Counted from the first letter of the stretch, positions 16,500 to 25,518 are shown. The stretch: DNA of 64,000 nucleotides from CADEER01 sp965216585 (GCA_965216585.1 CBDCGC010000003.1:4709091-4773090), one strand, 5' to 3'. Numbers and translations: made by a program. Notes: a model not told the origin generated them from the letters alone.

Positions 16500-16658
16500 G
16501 AGCACCGCAACGCGCCGCTCGCGCCGTGGCTGTCGCGTCAACGTGGTTCGCGAGTCACCGCGACCGCATCCTCCGCCCGTCTGGAGAAGGACATCTTCCC
16601 GTGGCTCGGCGAACGACCGATTGCTGACATCAAAGTGCCTGAGATGCTGTCCGAAGGG
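16500..16658 (+). pseudogene. Tyrosine integrase remnant (P4-type)
   Basis: In frame from about 16572 the DNA reads SARLEKDIFPWLGERPIADI then KVPEMLS, a core-binding-domain segment typical of P4-like phage or island integrases (RLEKDVFPWLGxRPIxxI). Just upstream, in a different frame, STWFASHRDR resembles the preceding helix. The fragment ends where the 87-bp element copy 2 starts (16659). Integrases of this class commonly target tRNA or tmRNA genes, and ssrA lies 600 bp away. The catalytic domain is absent. Confidence 0.65.
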
Positions 16659-16745
16659 GAAATCGGGGACAGGCCCCTCCGTTTTGATCAGAGTACAAGC
16701 AGCTCAGTGGGTTAGACGTACGGAGAGGGGCCTGTCCCCGATTTC
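16659..16745. repeat. 87-bp inverted-repeat element, copy 2
   Basis: Left arm GAAATCGGGGACAGGCCCCT and right arm GAGGGGCCTGTCCCCGATTT are complementary apart from a 2-nt bulge. Same length and nearly the same centre as copy 1 at 14949. It terminates the integrase remnant, so it either inserted into it or was a joining point. Confidence 0.88.
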
Positions 16746-16810
16746 GCGGGAGATGCAGTCGTCGCAGGAGTCAGTTCCGGTTTCGTCAGTGCAGACACCG
16801 TGCGGCCAGC

Positions 16811-17959
16811 CTAGTCGCTCTTTGCGGCGAGGTCCGGGAGGTCGAGGGTTCGCCCGGCGGCGACGTCTTCCAGCATGAGCTCGACCATCCGCTCTTTGTG
16901 GTCGCTGGTGTACACCGCGTCTGAAAACGCGGCCGGCTCGTAGGGCGAGGTTTGATGGCTCACCGGATCGTCGACCAGCCGCTCGCGGTCGGGTGTCTGG
17001 CCCTCGAGGAAGCGGTAGCCACGAATCTGTTGTACGGTGTAGGGACCCATGGCTCCCCGGTCGCGCAGGATCTTGCCGAAGAAGTCGAGCGGCAACCAGT
17101 TTTCGCCCGGCTCGAGGTCGCCCTTGAACACGGCGAAGGCGACGGGCTCGCCGTTTCGATCGTAGAGATTGGCGTCGAAACGGAAGAAGCCCGGCTCGAC
17201 CACGTCGACGCCCACCTCGACCCGTAGACTGCCGTCGTGGACGGTGTCGCGAAAGCTACCGGTGAGCTCGGCGGGGATGCGGTCGAGAGGGGTGGAGAAG
17301 ATGCGGATCGCTTCGGCGTGGATCTCTCCCTCCACCTCGAAGGCTACTTCGAGCAGGATGGTTCCGTGGTGGTCGGGGAAAACCTGCCCCAGATCCAGAA
17401 TGCTGCTCCAGCGCCTCCCGTCGGACTGCAACCCCAGGTCGGCGGATTCCCCACCGGGCTGGCCGCGTCGCTCGGCGCGAGCCGTCGCCTGGTGGATGTC
17501 GACGTCGGCGGGCTGACCGCCGTCGAGGACTTCGAGCCAGACCAGGGCGACCTCGTCGCCGGTGTAGTAGTAGCGATCGGCGGTGAAGACGAAGGTGGAG
17601 TTTCCATCTTCATCGAGCGGCCGGTGTTTCTCGTAGCGCTGATTCGGGTAGAGCTGATCGGTGGCTCCCGCGGTCAACGGTCGGGACGTCGGCGGATAGA
17701 CGTTGGCGGCGAGAAAACGACGGACCTGCGGCGGCAGCTCACGCTCGGGCACGTCAACCGGCTCCGCTTCGGTCTCTGCGGGCTCGTCCACAGAGACCGG
17801 TCGTGTTACTTCGCGCTCGGACAACGGTGCGAAAGTCGCCGGAGCCGCTTTTCGTGTCGTTCGCTTGGGCGAGGGCGAGCGCCCTCGCACTCCGAAGAGT
17901 GCGAGGGCAATGAGGACGGCGAAGATTCCGACGACCCACCAGACACGCCGGGAACCCAA
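16811..17959 (-). CDS. Hypothetical membrane-anchored exported protein
   Basis: 382 residues. One N-terminal membrane helix (VWWVVGIFAVLIALALFG, residues 6-23) is followed by a basic/Ser-Pro linker and a large periplasmic part with many Tyr and Asp residues and predicted beta strands (for example FTADRYYYTGDEVALVWLEV, VGVDVVEPGFFRFDANLYD). I do not recognise a family. The TTG at 17959 has an AGGGGAG site 6 nt upstream and sits 13 bp after the stop of the preceding gene, suggesting co-transcription with the somatomedin-B-like protein. Confidence 0.7.
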   Translation of the reverse strand: MGSRRVWWVVGIFAVLIALALFGVRGRSPSPKRTTRKAAPATFAPLSEREVTRPVSVDEPAETEAEPVDVPERELPPQVRRFLAANVYPPTSRPLTAGATDQLYPNQRYEKHRPLDEDGNSTFVFTADRYYYTGDEVALVWLEVLDGGQPADVDIHQATARAERRGQPGGESADLGLQSDGRRWSSILDLGQVFPDHHGTILLEVAFEVEGEIHAEAIRIFSTPLDRIPAELTGSFRDTVHDGSLRVEVGVDVVEPGFFRFDANLYDRNGEPVAFAVFKGDLEPGENWLPLDFFGKILRDRGAMGPYTVQQIRGYRFLEGQTPDRERLVDDPVSHQTSPYEPAAFSDAVYTSDHKERMVELMLEDVAAGRTLDLPDLAAKSD

Positions 17960-17972
17960 CGGGTTCTCCCCT

Positions 17973-18875
17973 CTACCAACCGAGGTTGGACATGAACTTG
18001 GTCTTCATCTCGTAGTGATCGAGGTTGTAGCCCGAGCAGGTCCAGGCGATCACGTGGTTGGTGAACTTGGGGCCGGTGCACAGGTTGCTCGTCGACACGT
18101 TGTTGGTGATCGCTCCGGCGGAGTGGTACGCCACCGCACCGTCGTCTTCGCCGGGCAGCAGCCACGAGCTGTACCACCAGCCGTCGTAGCCGCCGATGTG
18201 GTACACGGTCTCGCTGTTGGTGTCGTTGTGATTGTAGCTGTTGCGCGCTTCGCTCACGCCGAGGTGACCGGCGTAGTCGCAGGGGCCGAAGATGTCGGCG
18301 AGGAAGTTGCCGGACAGCTCGCTGCCGCCGCCGGCGCCGGCGGACGTGCCGACCCAGTTGATGTTCCAGTTGGTCGAGGAGTTGGCGAAGCGATGTCCGA
18401 CGACGTTGTCGCCGCCGCTGTAGTTGATCACGTAGCAGAGGTTCGAGCCGGTGCAGCAGCTATCCAGGTAGATCCCCACGGTGTGGCTGCCGTCGGCGAG
18501 GCCGCTGTGATTGGTCTGCACGGCCTTGACGTCGATGCTGGTGTAGCCCGACTTGTTGGACAGCGTATCGTTCCAGCCCTGCGAGCACATCCCTCCGATG
18601 TGCAGGATGTAACGGCCGTTCGAGTTGGGTGTGCAGCCGGTGTTGCCGTTGCACACTGGCTCGTAGTCGGCGCAGCAGTCGCCGTAGGTGGTGCAGGACG
18701 AGTCACAGTAGCAGTTGTTCTGGTTGTTCCCCGCGCCGTAACCGCCGCAGGCGTTGACGCAGGTGCCCGCGTCGTCACCCCCGACGCCGGCGCTCGCTGC
18801 CGTCGCGAGTGCAATGACGAAAAAGAAGGCCGTGAGGCCGATGAGTCCGCGTAGTCCAAGACCGGGCGTGCGCAT
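17973..18875 (-). CDS. Secreted protein with a somatomedin-B-like domain
   Basis: 300 residues from the ATG at 18875, which has AAAGGAG at the right distance (the ATG two codons upstream overlaps it). Signal peptide LIGLTAFFFVIALATAASA. Then a Cys-rich module: CVNACGGYGAGN, NCYCDSSCTTYGDCCADY, EPVC. The eight-cysteine spacing with CDSSC and GDCC matches somatomedin B domains, which are mostly known from animal extracellular proteins. The remaining ~220 residues contain further Cys pairs (DSCCTGSNLC) and HxGVSEARN; its enzyme class is not recognised. Exported, probably disulphide-bonded. Confidence 0.75.
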   Translation of the reverse strand: MRTPGLGLRGLIGLTAFFFVIALATAASAGVGGDDAGTCVNACGGYGAGNNQNNCYCDSSCTTYGDCCADYEPVCNGNTGCTPNSNGRYILHIGGMCSQGWNDTLSNKSGYTSIDVKAVQTNHSGLADGSHTVGIYLDSCCTGSNLCYVINYSGGDNVVGHRFANSSTNWNINWVGTSAGAGGGSELSGNFLADIFGPCDYAGHLGVSEARNSYNHNDTNSETVYHIGGYDGWWYSSWLLPGEDDGAVAYHSAGAITNNVSTSNLCTGPKFTNHVIAWTCSGYNLDHYEMKTKFMSNLGW

Positions 18876-19038
18876 GTGCATCTCCTTTTCGCTGACTGCG
18901 CCCCCCGGATTGCGAAATCGGAGCGCGCAGTACTGTTCGAGCTCCTCTCTTGGCCGTTCGATGAACGACCGTCCCCATGCGTTCGCTGTATGAAGATCGA
19001 TCTCGAGTGTCAAGCGAAAAATGGGTTCGCTTCCCGGC

Positions 19039-19542
19039 TCAGCGCTGCTCTGAGCGGGGGCACGCGACGTCGCGCAGCCGGCGACTCCCCGGATCGTCGG
19101 CGATCGAGTTGCAGAACACTTGCAAGTCCATGCGGCGTTGCTCGGCCTGATCGAGCGATCCTTCGAGCACCACTTCGGCGTCGTCCGTAGTGGGTCCGCG
19201 CACCAGCCCGTAGTCGGGATGATAGAAGTCGTAGCGGGGGCCGTAGGTTTTGAGAATCCAGATCCGGGCACTGGGGGCGATCTCCGCAACGAAGGCGAAG
19301 TGACCGCCGGCGTCGGTTTGCGTCCAGCGCGAGTGATAGACGCGTGGATCCGCTCCCGGTGCGCCCGCACCGCGATAGGCCTGGAAGATCAGCGCGCCGG
19401 CAATCGGCTGCCGGCTCTCCCGGTCGATCAACCGCCCCGCGACCGTTGCGAGACGCACCGGACCGAGACCCGGGAGGCACCCCGCCAGCCCGAGGAGTGC
19501 GACCGCGAGCAACGTCCTGGACTGTGCTGCAGGTCTGCGCAT
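19039..19542 (-). CDS. Lipoprotein with carboxypeptidase-regulatory-like fold
   Basis: 167 residues. Lipoprotein signal with lipobox LAGC (residues 19-22). The mature part VAGRLIDRESRQPIAGALIF and YHSRWTQTDAGGHFAFVAE is the pattern of a CarboxypepD_reg-like beta-sandwich (G-x-V-x-D...P-x-x-G-A...T-D-x-x-G-x-F). Such domains are surface scaffolds without catalytic activity. It is the first of three leftward genes encoding exported proteins (this one, the somatomedin-B-like protein, the membrane-anchored protein). Confidence 0.75.
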   Translation of the reverse strand: MRRPAAQSRTLLAVALLGLAGCLPGLGPVRLATVAGRLIDRESRQPIAGALIFQAYRGAGAPGADPRVYHSRWTQTDAGGHFAFVAEIAPSARIWILKTYGPRYDFYHPDYGLVRGPTTDDAEVVLEGSLDQAEQRRMDLQVFCNSIADDPGSRRLRDVACPRSEQR

Positions 19543-19884
19543 GGTGAAAGTAGAACTGCCCGCCAGTGGGTTGTCCAGGGTGGGGGCCGTCGCTGAGGTG
19601 TAGATGTGCGGATTCGCTACAACGGAGTGTCAGACCCCGTCTATCGCGAAACGGGGCCGTGGGATCGGGATGCCGGAGCTCGAGGCGTGCCCAGAAGCAC
19701 AGCCAGTGGTAACGAAACTGTGTCGGAACGTCTTTCGAGACCTGATGCCCAATGACATGATTGGATACTCAGTGAGTTGTTTCGTGATTCGAGATCTCCC
19801 ATTGCTTCGGCCCTTTCCGACGCCCACGAGCACACCTGTCCTATGGAGCGATGGCCAAGGGGAAGCAGTTTTTGGGGGAGGTAA
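19543..19884. other. Divergent intergenic region
   Basis: No supported gene in 340 bp. At 19829-19871 the sequence GAGCACACCTGTCCTATGG...AAGCAGTTT resembles the tail of the composite repeats at 38466 and 40843, so a decayed repeat copy may lie upstream of the DUF3604 gene. Confidence 0.35.
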
Positions 19885-22113
19885 GTGTTGCGCGTAGCGA
19901 AGAATCGCCTTCGCATCGTTGCAATGGTGCTCGCGGCGGTGTGCATCGCTGCCAGCGTGTGGGGGTGGCTGGCGGCGCGGGGGAGCTTTGGTGTTCGCTA
20001 CGATGGCGGCCAGAACCTCGATCGCGCACTCGATGGGCGGGTGATTGCGGACAGGTCTCTCCGCGTCGCTGATGCCGCGCGTTCAGTGGGGGCGCCTGAG
20101 GGGAAGCAGATTCTGTTTGGCGACTTGCACGCTCATACGACGTTCTCGTTCGATGCGTTCTCGATCAGTTTGCCGATGTACCAGGGGGAGGGGGCGCATC
20201 CGCCGGCTGATGCTTGTGACTTCGCGCGTTTTTGTGCCGAGCTCGATTTCTGGTCGATCAACGATCACGCCGAGAGTCTGACTCCGTATCAGTGGGCGGA
20301 GACCAAGCGTGTGGTGCGGCAGTGCAATGCCGTGTCGGGGGACCCTGCGAACCCTGACATGGTGACGTTTCTCGGCTGGGAGTGGACCCAGATCGGCGAC
20401 CGGCCGGAGAACCACTACGGGCACAAGAACGTCGTCTTCCTGGCAACGGCCGAGGATCTCGTGCCTACCCGTCCGATTGCTTCGCGCGATCGGTTGTTTC
20501 CCGGACCCAACCCCTACGGGACGGTGATGCGTCTGGCGCTGATCGCCGGCGCTCCGGGTGGGCGCGGTAGACAACCGTATCACGACTTGGCTCGCCTGCT
20601 GGAGGATCGCGGCGCCGTGCCGCCGTGCCGGCAGGGCGTCGCGGTGCGCGACAATCCCACCGACTGCCAGGAGAGCGCGGCGACGCCGGCCGAGCTCTTC
20701 GCCAAGCTCGACGATTGGGGCTTTCCCTATTTGGTGATTCCACACGGCAATACCTGGGGTGCGTACACGCCGCCGCGCAGCAACTGGGACAAACAGCTCG
20801 CTGCTCGCCATCGCCTGGAGCGCGAATCTCTGATTGAAGTGTTTTCCGGTCATGGCAACATCGAGCAATACAGGCCCTGGCGGGCGGTCGAGATCGATGA
20901 CCAGGGCGTCGTGCGCTGTCCGCAACCGAGTCCGGGCTACACACCGGAATGCTGGCGCGCTGGCGAGATCATCCGCGGGCGCTGTCTCGAGACCGGCGAA
21001 GGCGAGAACGAGTGCGAGAGGCGAAGTGCAGTGGCGCGTGCGCGTCACGTCGCCGCCGGTCAGGCCGGACATCTGACCGTTCCTGGCAGCATGGTCGAAG
21101 ACTGGCTCGACGCGGGCCAGTGTCGGGACTGTTACATGCCAGCTTACAACTACCGCCCGGGTGGGTCGGTGCAGTACGCGCTGGTACGCCGCGACAGCGC
21201 CCGCGCACCGCGCAGGCGCTTCCGCTTCGGTATGCTGGGCTCCAGCGACGTGCACACGGCTCGACCGGGAACCGGCTACAAGGAGTACCAACGCCTGCGT
21301 ATGTCGGATACTCGCCTTGCCAACATCGGACCGCCAAAAGAGCTCAACCAGCGTGAGTCGCTTCCCGAGTCGATCCCCGTCGAAGAAGTTCGCTTTGCGA
21401 CGGCCTATTTCGAGCGATTCGCTTCCTTCCTCGGTACCGGGGGTCTGGCCGCTGTGCACAGCGCGGGTCGCGACCGCCGCTCGATATGGCAGGCGCTGCA
21501 GCGCAAGGAAGTGTACGCCACCAGCGGAGACCGCATTCTGCTCTGGTTCGATCTAGTCGACGGCAAAGAGCGCTCGCCGATGGGTTCGACCGTACGGCGA
21601 ACCCACGCGCCCCGCTTTGAGGTCCGCGTTCTTGGTGCTTTCGAACAGCTCTCCGGTTGCCGCTCTGAGACACGTGCGGTGCTGTCGGCAGAACGCCTCG
21701 AGCGCCTGTGCGGTGGTGAGTGCTATCACCCGGGATCCGAGCGCAAACGAATCGAGCGCATCGAGGTCATTCGCCTACTCCCGCAGCTCACCGATGAAGA
21801 GCAGATCGATGCGCTGATCGAAGACCCGTGGCGAGTCTTTCCCTGCAATGACGATGGCGGTGGTTGCGTCGTCGACTTCACCGATCCCTCTTTCGATACG
21901 CTGGGCCGCGACGTCGTCTACTACGTACGCGCCATTCAGGCACCGAGCCCGACGGTCAACGGTGGTAACCTGCGCTGTGTGGCCAGGGGCGGCGACCCGT
22001 GCGTGGCCGTCGACCCGTGTCACGCCGGAGCGCCGACGGATGCGGGAGACGAGTGCACGACTGTGGTGTCCGAACGCGCGTGGTCCTCGCCGATCTTCGT
22101 GGACTTCGGGTGA
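19885..22113 (+). CDS. DUF3604 family protein, membrane-anchored
   Basis: 742 residues. N-terminal hydrophobic helix (VAMVLAAVCIAASVWGWLAA). The DUF3604 hallmark LFGDLHAHTTFSFDA is at residues 77-91, followed by FWSINDHAE, FLGWEWTQ, PHGNTWG, IEVFSGHGN, GMLGSSDVHTARPGTG and YATSGDRILLWF. The conserved His/Asp pattern suggests a PHP-like metal site, but no reaction is established for the family. Complete by length. The GTG at 19885 follows a strong GGGGGAGG. Likely acts in the periplasm. Confidence 0.9.
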   Translation: MLRVAKNRLRIVAMVLAAVCIAASVWGWLAARGSFGVRYDGGQNLDRALDGRVIADRSLRVADAARSVGAPEGKQILFGDLHAHTTFSFDAFSISLPMYQGEGAHPPADACDFARFCAELDFWSINDHAESLTPYQWAETKRVVRQCNAVSGDPANPDMVTFLGWEWTQIGDRPENHYGHKNVVFLATAEDLVPTRPIASRDRLFPGPNPYGTVMRLALIAGAPGGRGRQPYHDLARLLEDRGAVPPCRQGVAVRDNPTDCQESAATPAELFAKLDDWGFPYLVIPHGNTWGAYTPPRSNWDKQLAARHRLERESLIEVFSGHGNIEQYRPWRAVEIDDQGVVRCPQPSPGYTPECWRAGEIIRGRCLETGEGENECERRSAVARARHVAAGQAGHLTVPGSMVEDWLDAGQCRDCYMPAYNYRPGGSVQYALVRRDSARAPRRRFRFGMLGSSDVHTARPGTGYKEYQRLRMSDTRLANIGPPKELNQRESLPESIPVEEVRFATAYFERFASFLGTGGLAAVHSAGRDRRSIWQALQRKEVYATSGDRILLWFDLVDGKERSPMGSTVRRTHAPRFEVRVLGAFEQLSGCRSETRAVLSAERLERLCGGECYHPGSERKRIERIEVIRLLPQLTDEEQIDALIEDPWRVFPCNDDGGGCVVDFTDPSFDTLGRDVVYYVRAIQAPSPTVNGGNLRCVARGGDPCVAVDPCHAGAPTDAGDECTTVVSERAWSSPIFVDFG

Positions 22114-22203
22114 AGCTCGCTCGCCCGTGCATGCGGGAAACGTGATTGCGGAAACTCTACGGCGGTTGCAATAATCCGACATTGTCATTGAGGGGGGCCA
22201 GGC

Positions 22204-22740
22204 ATGACGCTCAAAGTTCTTCAGGTATTTCTGTTCGGTTTGAGTGTCTGTTGGGCGATGGCTGCGCCGGCCGCGGCTGATTCGGGTGAAACCCAGGCGG
22301 TCAACCTGCGAGACAGCCCGGCCAAAGCGACGACGCCGTTCAACGTCCAGGTCGTCGAGGAGTTTCGCGCCAACGGGGGCAAGCTGAGCGGTCGATTCGC
22401 GAAGTCGAACCTGCTGCTGCTGCACACCACTGGCGCGAAAACCGGAAAGGTGCGTCTCACGCCGCTGGTCTACCTTGCCGACGGCGATCGGCTCGTCGTG
22501 ATTGCGTCTCATGGTGGCGCTCCGAAGCATCCCGCTTGGTACCACAATCTGGTCGCCAACCCGAAAGTCGGCGTCGAAGTCGGTACGGAGCAGTTCTATG
22601 CCACGGCGACCGTGACGCAGGAGCCTGAACGGACCAGGTTGCTCGACGCAATGGCGGCGAAGATCCCGGCCTTCACCGGGTATCAGAAGAAAGCCGCGCC
22701 GCGGGTGATCCCGGTGATCGCTCTCACCCGCACACCGTAG
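22204..22740 (+). CDS. Exported deazaflavin (F420)-type nitroreductase family protein
   Basis: 178 residues. The family signature is clear: LLLLHTTGAKTGKVRLTPLVYLADGDRLVVIASHGG then HPAWYHNLVANPKVGVEVG, the split-beta-barrel fold of Ddn-like deazaflavin-dependent nitroreductases (DUF385). Unusually, a signal peptide precedes it (VLQVFLFGLSVCWAMAAPAAA), so the enzyme appears to be exported or membrane-tethered. F420 or flavin use cannot be decided from sequence alone. The ATG at 22204 has a GGGGGG-rich site. Confidence 0.85.
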   Translation: MTLKVLQVFLFGLSVCWAMAAPAAADSGETQAVNLRDSPAKATTPFNVQVVEEFRANGGKLSGRFAKSNLLLLHTTGAKTGKVRLTPLVYLADGDRLVVIASHGGAPKHPAWYHNLVANPKVGVEVGTEQFYATATVTQEPERTRLLDAMAAKIPAFTGYQKKAAPRVIPVIALTRTP

Positions 22741-22794
22741 CTCAGCGCCTGACGCTTCCGTGGGGGGGACTTCTTCTCGCAGCAAGACGCAACT

Positions 22795-23029
22795 GTGGAG
22801 GAGGGGACGTGTGCCCGTGGAGGAGGGGACGTGTGCCCGAGTGCCCGAGTTGTGATGATCTTGGGGCCGTGTGGGTGGCCGGGGTTTGTGGAGGAGGGGA
22901 CGTGTGCCCGAGTGCCCGAGTTGCGATGATCTTGGGGCCGTGTGGGTGGCCGGGGTTTGTGGAGGAGGGGACGTGTGCCCGAGTGCCCGAGTTGCGATGA
23001 TCTTGGGGCCGTGTGGGTGGCCGGGGTTT
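22795..23029. repeat. REP-like array upstream of the RAYT gene (71-bp units)
   Basis: Three tandem 71-bp units start at 22817, 22888 and 22959, preceded by a 22-bp partial unit at 22795. Each contains GGGGACGTGTGCCCGAGTGC and CCGAGTTG, then a spacer TGATCTTGGGGCCGTGTGG. The first part is the reverse complement (one mismatch) of the array downstream of the transposase. Confidence 0.95.
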
Positions 23030-23088
23030 ACATGCACCAGCTCCAAAGATACTTGTAAGGTAAATAAATAGCATGTACGTTGGGTATC

Positions 23089-24102
23089 ATGCCGCGTGGG
23101 CCTCGACTCGACTACCCCGGGGCGTTGCATCACGTGATTGTGCGGGGAATTGAGCGCCGGAGGATCTTCCGATCCGATCGTGATCGTTCCAGGTTTGTCG
23201 AACGCCTCGCTGAGCTCGTGGTGGCGACGAGCGCTTCGCTGTACGCGTGGGCGCTGATGCCGAATCACGCCCACATCCTTCTACGCACGGGCGAGTTGCC
23301 ATTGTCCCGGCTCGTCCATCGGTGGCTTTCCCAGTACGTTACGAACTTCAACCTGGTCCACCATCGAGCCGGGCATCTCTTTCAGAATCGGTTCAAGAAC
23401 ACTCTCGTCGACGAGGACGAGTACCTTCTGGAGTTGGTGCGCTACATTCACCTCAACCCGGTTCGATCGCGTTTGCCTGTCACGGTCAAAAACCTCGAAG
23501 TGTACCCTTGGACTGGTCATTCGGTGCTCCTTGGAAATTTAGAGTTCCCGGCTCAGGATGTCGATTTCGTCCTTGCGAATTTCAGCAGTCAGGTCGGTCC
23601 GGCGCGCGAGACCTATCGACAGTTCGTTCAAGAGGGCGCCGCGGATCCGAATCCGCCGGATCTTGAGGGTGGCGGCCTTCGCCGGAGTGTCGGGGGCGGC
23701 TGGGAGGCGGTGACCAGGCTTGGTCGAGGGCGGGAGAAGTGGTCGTTTGACGAGCGTGTACTCGGCGCATCGGCGTTTGTCGACGCGTCATTGCGAAAGT
23801 GTGAGCAGGGTGCGAATCAGTTGATTCTCCCGCCGAACGATACGCTCGAGGAGGTTGCGCAACGGGTGGCGACTCATTTTTCGATCACCTCCGACGAGCT
23901 TCGCAGTGCCAGCCTGCGACCGTGCGTCCTGGATGCCAAAGCAATCATGGGTCACATCGCGATCCATCACTATCGACTATCATTGAGTGCGGCCGGCCGT
24001 TTCATGAGGGTGTCCCGAAAGAGCGTTTCACGGGCGCTGCTTCGGGTTGCCGACGTGGAGAAGCGGAAAGACATCGATCCGTCGCACTTCCTCACCGCCT
24101 AG
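23089..24102 (+). CDS. REP-associated tyrosine transposase (RAYT, TnpA_REP type)
   Basis: 337 residues. The N-terminus MPRGPRLDYPGALHHVIVRG is typical of Y1 transposase TnpA_REP. The HUH metal site is PNHAHIL (His60, His62), followed by GHLFQNRFK and YIHLNPVRS, the segment that carries a candidate catalytic Tyr. The C-terminal ~100 residues (LEEVAQRVATHFSITSDEL, SLSAAGRFMRVSRKSVSRAL) form a helix-turn-helix extension with a DnaA-like look, seen in some larger RAYTs. RAYTs are single-copy domesticated transposases that mobilise REP palindromes; here arrays flank the gene on both sides. Confidence 0.93.
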   Translation: MPRGPRLDYPGALHHVIVRGIERRRIFRSDRDRSRFVERLAELVVATSASLYAWALMPNHAHILLRTGELPLSRLVHRWLSQYVTNFNLVHHRAGHLFQNRFKNTLVDEDEYLLELVRYIHLNPVRSRLPVTVKNLEVYPWTGHSVLLGNLEFPAQDVDFVLANFSSQVGPARETYRQFVQEGAADPNPPDLEGGGLRRSVGGGWEAVTRLGRGREKWSFDERVLGASAFVDASLRKCEQGANQLILPPNDTLEEVAQRVATHFSITSDELRSASLRPCVLDAKAIMGHIAIHHYRLSLSAAGRFMRVSRKSVSRALLRVADVEKRKDIDPSHFLTA

Positions 24103-24162
24103 CATAGGCTCCGGGAAGTGGCGTTTGACCTCGAGTGCGGGCGCGTAAGGCTCACGACTGCC

Positions 24163-24279
24163 GCAACTCGGGCAGTCGGGCACACGTCCCCTGGATTCCA
24201 CGCAACTCGGGCAGTCGGGCACACGTCCCCTGGATTCCACGCAACTCGGGCAGTCGGGCACACGTCCCCTGGATTCCCC
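24163..24279. repeat. REP-like array downstream of the RAYT gene (39-bp units)
   Basis: Three tandem 39-bp units at 24163, 24202 and 24241, each GCAACTCGGGCAGTCGGGCA then CACGTCCCCTGGATTCCAC. The core is the inverse of the upstream array core with a single mismatch (AGTCGGG against ACTCGGG). Confidence 0.95.
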
Positions 24280-24570
24280 TGGATTCCCATCCTCATCGAC
24301 CGACTCGGACTCACCCTCCCCGAAAGGATCTTGCCCGCCACCGCCAAAATGTAGTGCCGACTTTTCCGAAAAAGGCCTGGAAAACCTCGACCTCAACCTC
24401 TGAAGTGTTCAAGTTGGGCTAGCCGTACTGGACGACGTGTTCGGTGAACTCCATCGACTATGTCGCGAGGGCGTTGCGAACGGCGCGCTTGTGAGTGGCG
24501 GCTGCGGGAACGTCGCTTCATCAACGTCGTAGGCGCGACCAATTCTCCTCCGCGGTGGACTCGGGATCCA
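24280..24570. other. Intergenic, no gene seen
   Basis: Begins with a residual CCTGGATTCCC duplication from the repeat array. No ORF with recognisable protein features is present on either strand before the pirin gene. Confidence 0.4.
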
Positions 24571-25470
24571 TCAGGTTCGGGCATCGAGGCGCCCCATCGC
24601 GCCGCTCTGGTAGTCCCGGATCGCTTCTGCGATCTCGTCGCGGCTAGTCATCACGAATGGTCCGTGGGCGACCACGGGCTGTGCGAGCGGCTCCCCGTGG
24701 AGAATCAACGCTCGACTTCCCTTCGCGGCTTCGAGTAGGACCGCGCCGGTGCCCCCCTGCTCGAGCACCAAGAGGTCGCGGGGGGCCAGCGAGGTGCTCG
24801 CCTGAGCACGAGCGGTGCCGCGGAGCAGGAATACCAGCGTCGTGGATTTAGCTGCGAGCTCGACTTCGGCCGTGCCCTCCTTTTGAAACTGCAAGTCGAC
24901 AAGCGTGACCGGCGAATGTGTGTGCGCCGGCCCGTGCTCCCCATCGAGCTGGCCGGCAACGAGGCGTGCGCGGGCAGCGCCAATCGAAAGCTCCGGAATG
25001 TTGGCGGCCTCGAGCAACTGGTAGCGCGGTGGATCCATCTTCCTCGCCGCCGGGAGATCGACCCAGAGTTGCACCATTTCGAATAGGCCGCCGCGACTGG
25101 CGAAGCCGCGCGAGTGCATCTCTTCGTGCACGACGCCTGAAGCGGCCGTCATCCACTGTACGTCTCCGGCACGAATCACTCCGCCACCTCCGCTGGAGTC
25201 GCGGTGTTCGACCTCGCCGGAGAGCGCGAGTGTGACCGTGTCGAAGCCCCTGTGTGGGTGCTCTCCAACGCCCCGGCGAAACGGGGTCGATGCAAAGTGC
25301 CTGGGCGCCGCGTGGTCTAGAAGGAGAAACGGACTGGTCAGCGCAGGGTCGACGCGCTCTGGGGAAAGGATTGTGCTGACGAGGAAGCCGTCGCCGACCC
25401 AGTGCTCCTCGCTGGTGCGGAGGGTTTGTGCAACCGGTTTGAACCGAATCGTTTGGTTTGTCGTGTTCAT
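24571..25470 (-). CDS. Pirin family protein
   Basis: 299-residue bicupin. The N-terminal cupin has HPHRGFDTVTLALSGEVEHRDS and GVVHEEM, giving the metal ligands (His, His, His, Glu) found in pirins with quercetinase-like activity. The second cupin (VTLVDLQFQ, LVFLLRGTA, DLLVLEQGG) is less conserved, as usual. Bacterial pirins vary in role (dioxygenase, redox sensing), so no precise function is claimed. Cytoplasmic. Located downstream of the P450 operon, separated by a broken SnoaL fragment. Confidence 0.92.
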   Translation of the reverse strand: MNTTNQTIRFKPVAQTLRTSEEHWVGDGFLVSTILSPERVDPALTSPFLLLDHAAPRHFASTPFRRGVGEHPHRGFDTVTLALSGEVEHRDSSGGGGVIRAGDVQWMTAASGVVHEEMHSRGFASRGGLFEMVQLWVDLPAARKMDPPRYQLLEAANIPELSIGAARARLVAGQLDGEHGPAHTHSPVTLVDLQFQKEGTAEVELAAKSTTLVFLLRGTARAQASTSLAPRDLLVLEQGGTGAVLLEAAKGSRALILHGEPLAQPVVAHGPFVMTSRDEIAEAIRDYQSGAMGRLDART

Positions 25471-25518
25471 GGGTAGGGTTGGAGGTCCACTCGAGTCTGT
25501 GTCGGAGTGCGCGCGCGT

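Noticed and set aside
17973..19370. Extended 465-codon version of the somatomedin-B-like gene
   Set aside because: The upstream 165 codons overlap the lipoprotein gene out of frame, whereas the ATG at 18875 has a good ribosome binding site and is followed by a signal peptide.
22795..24279. Repeat arrays considered as CRISPR
   Set aside because: Units are directly tandem (71 bp and 39 bp) without unique spacers, and no cas genes are nearby.
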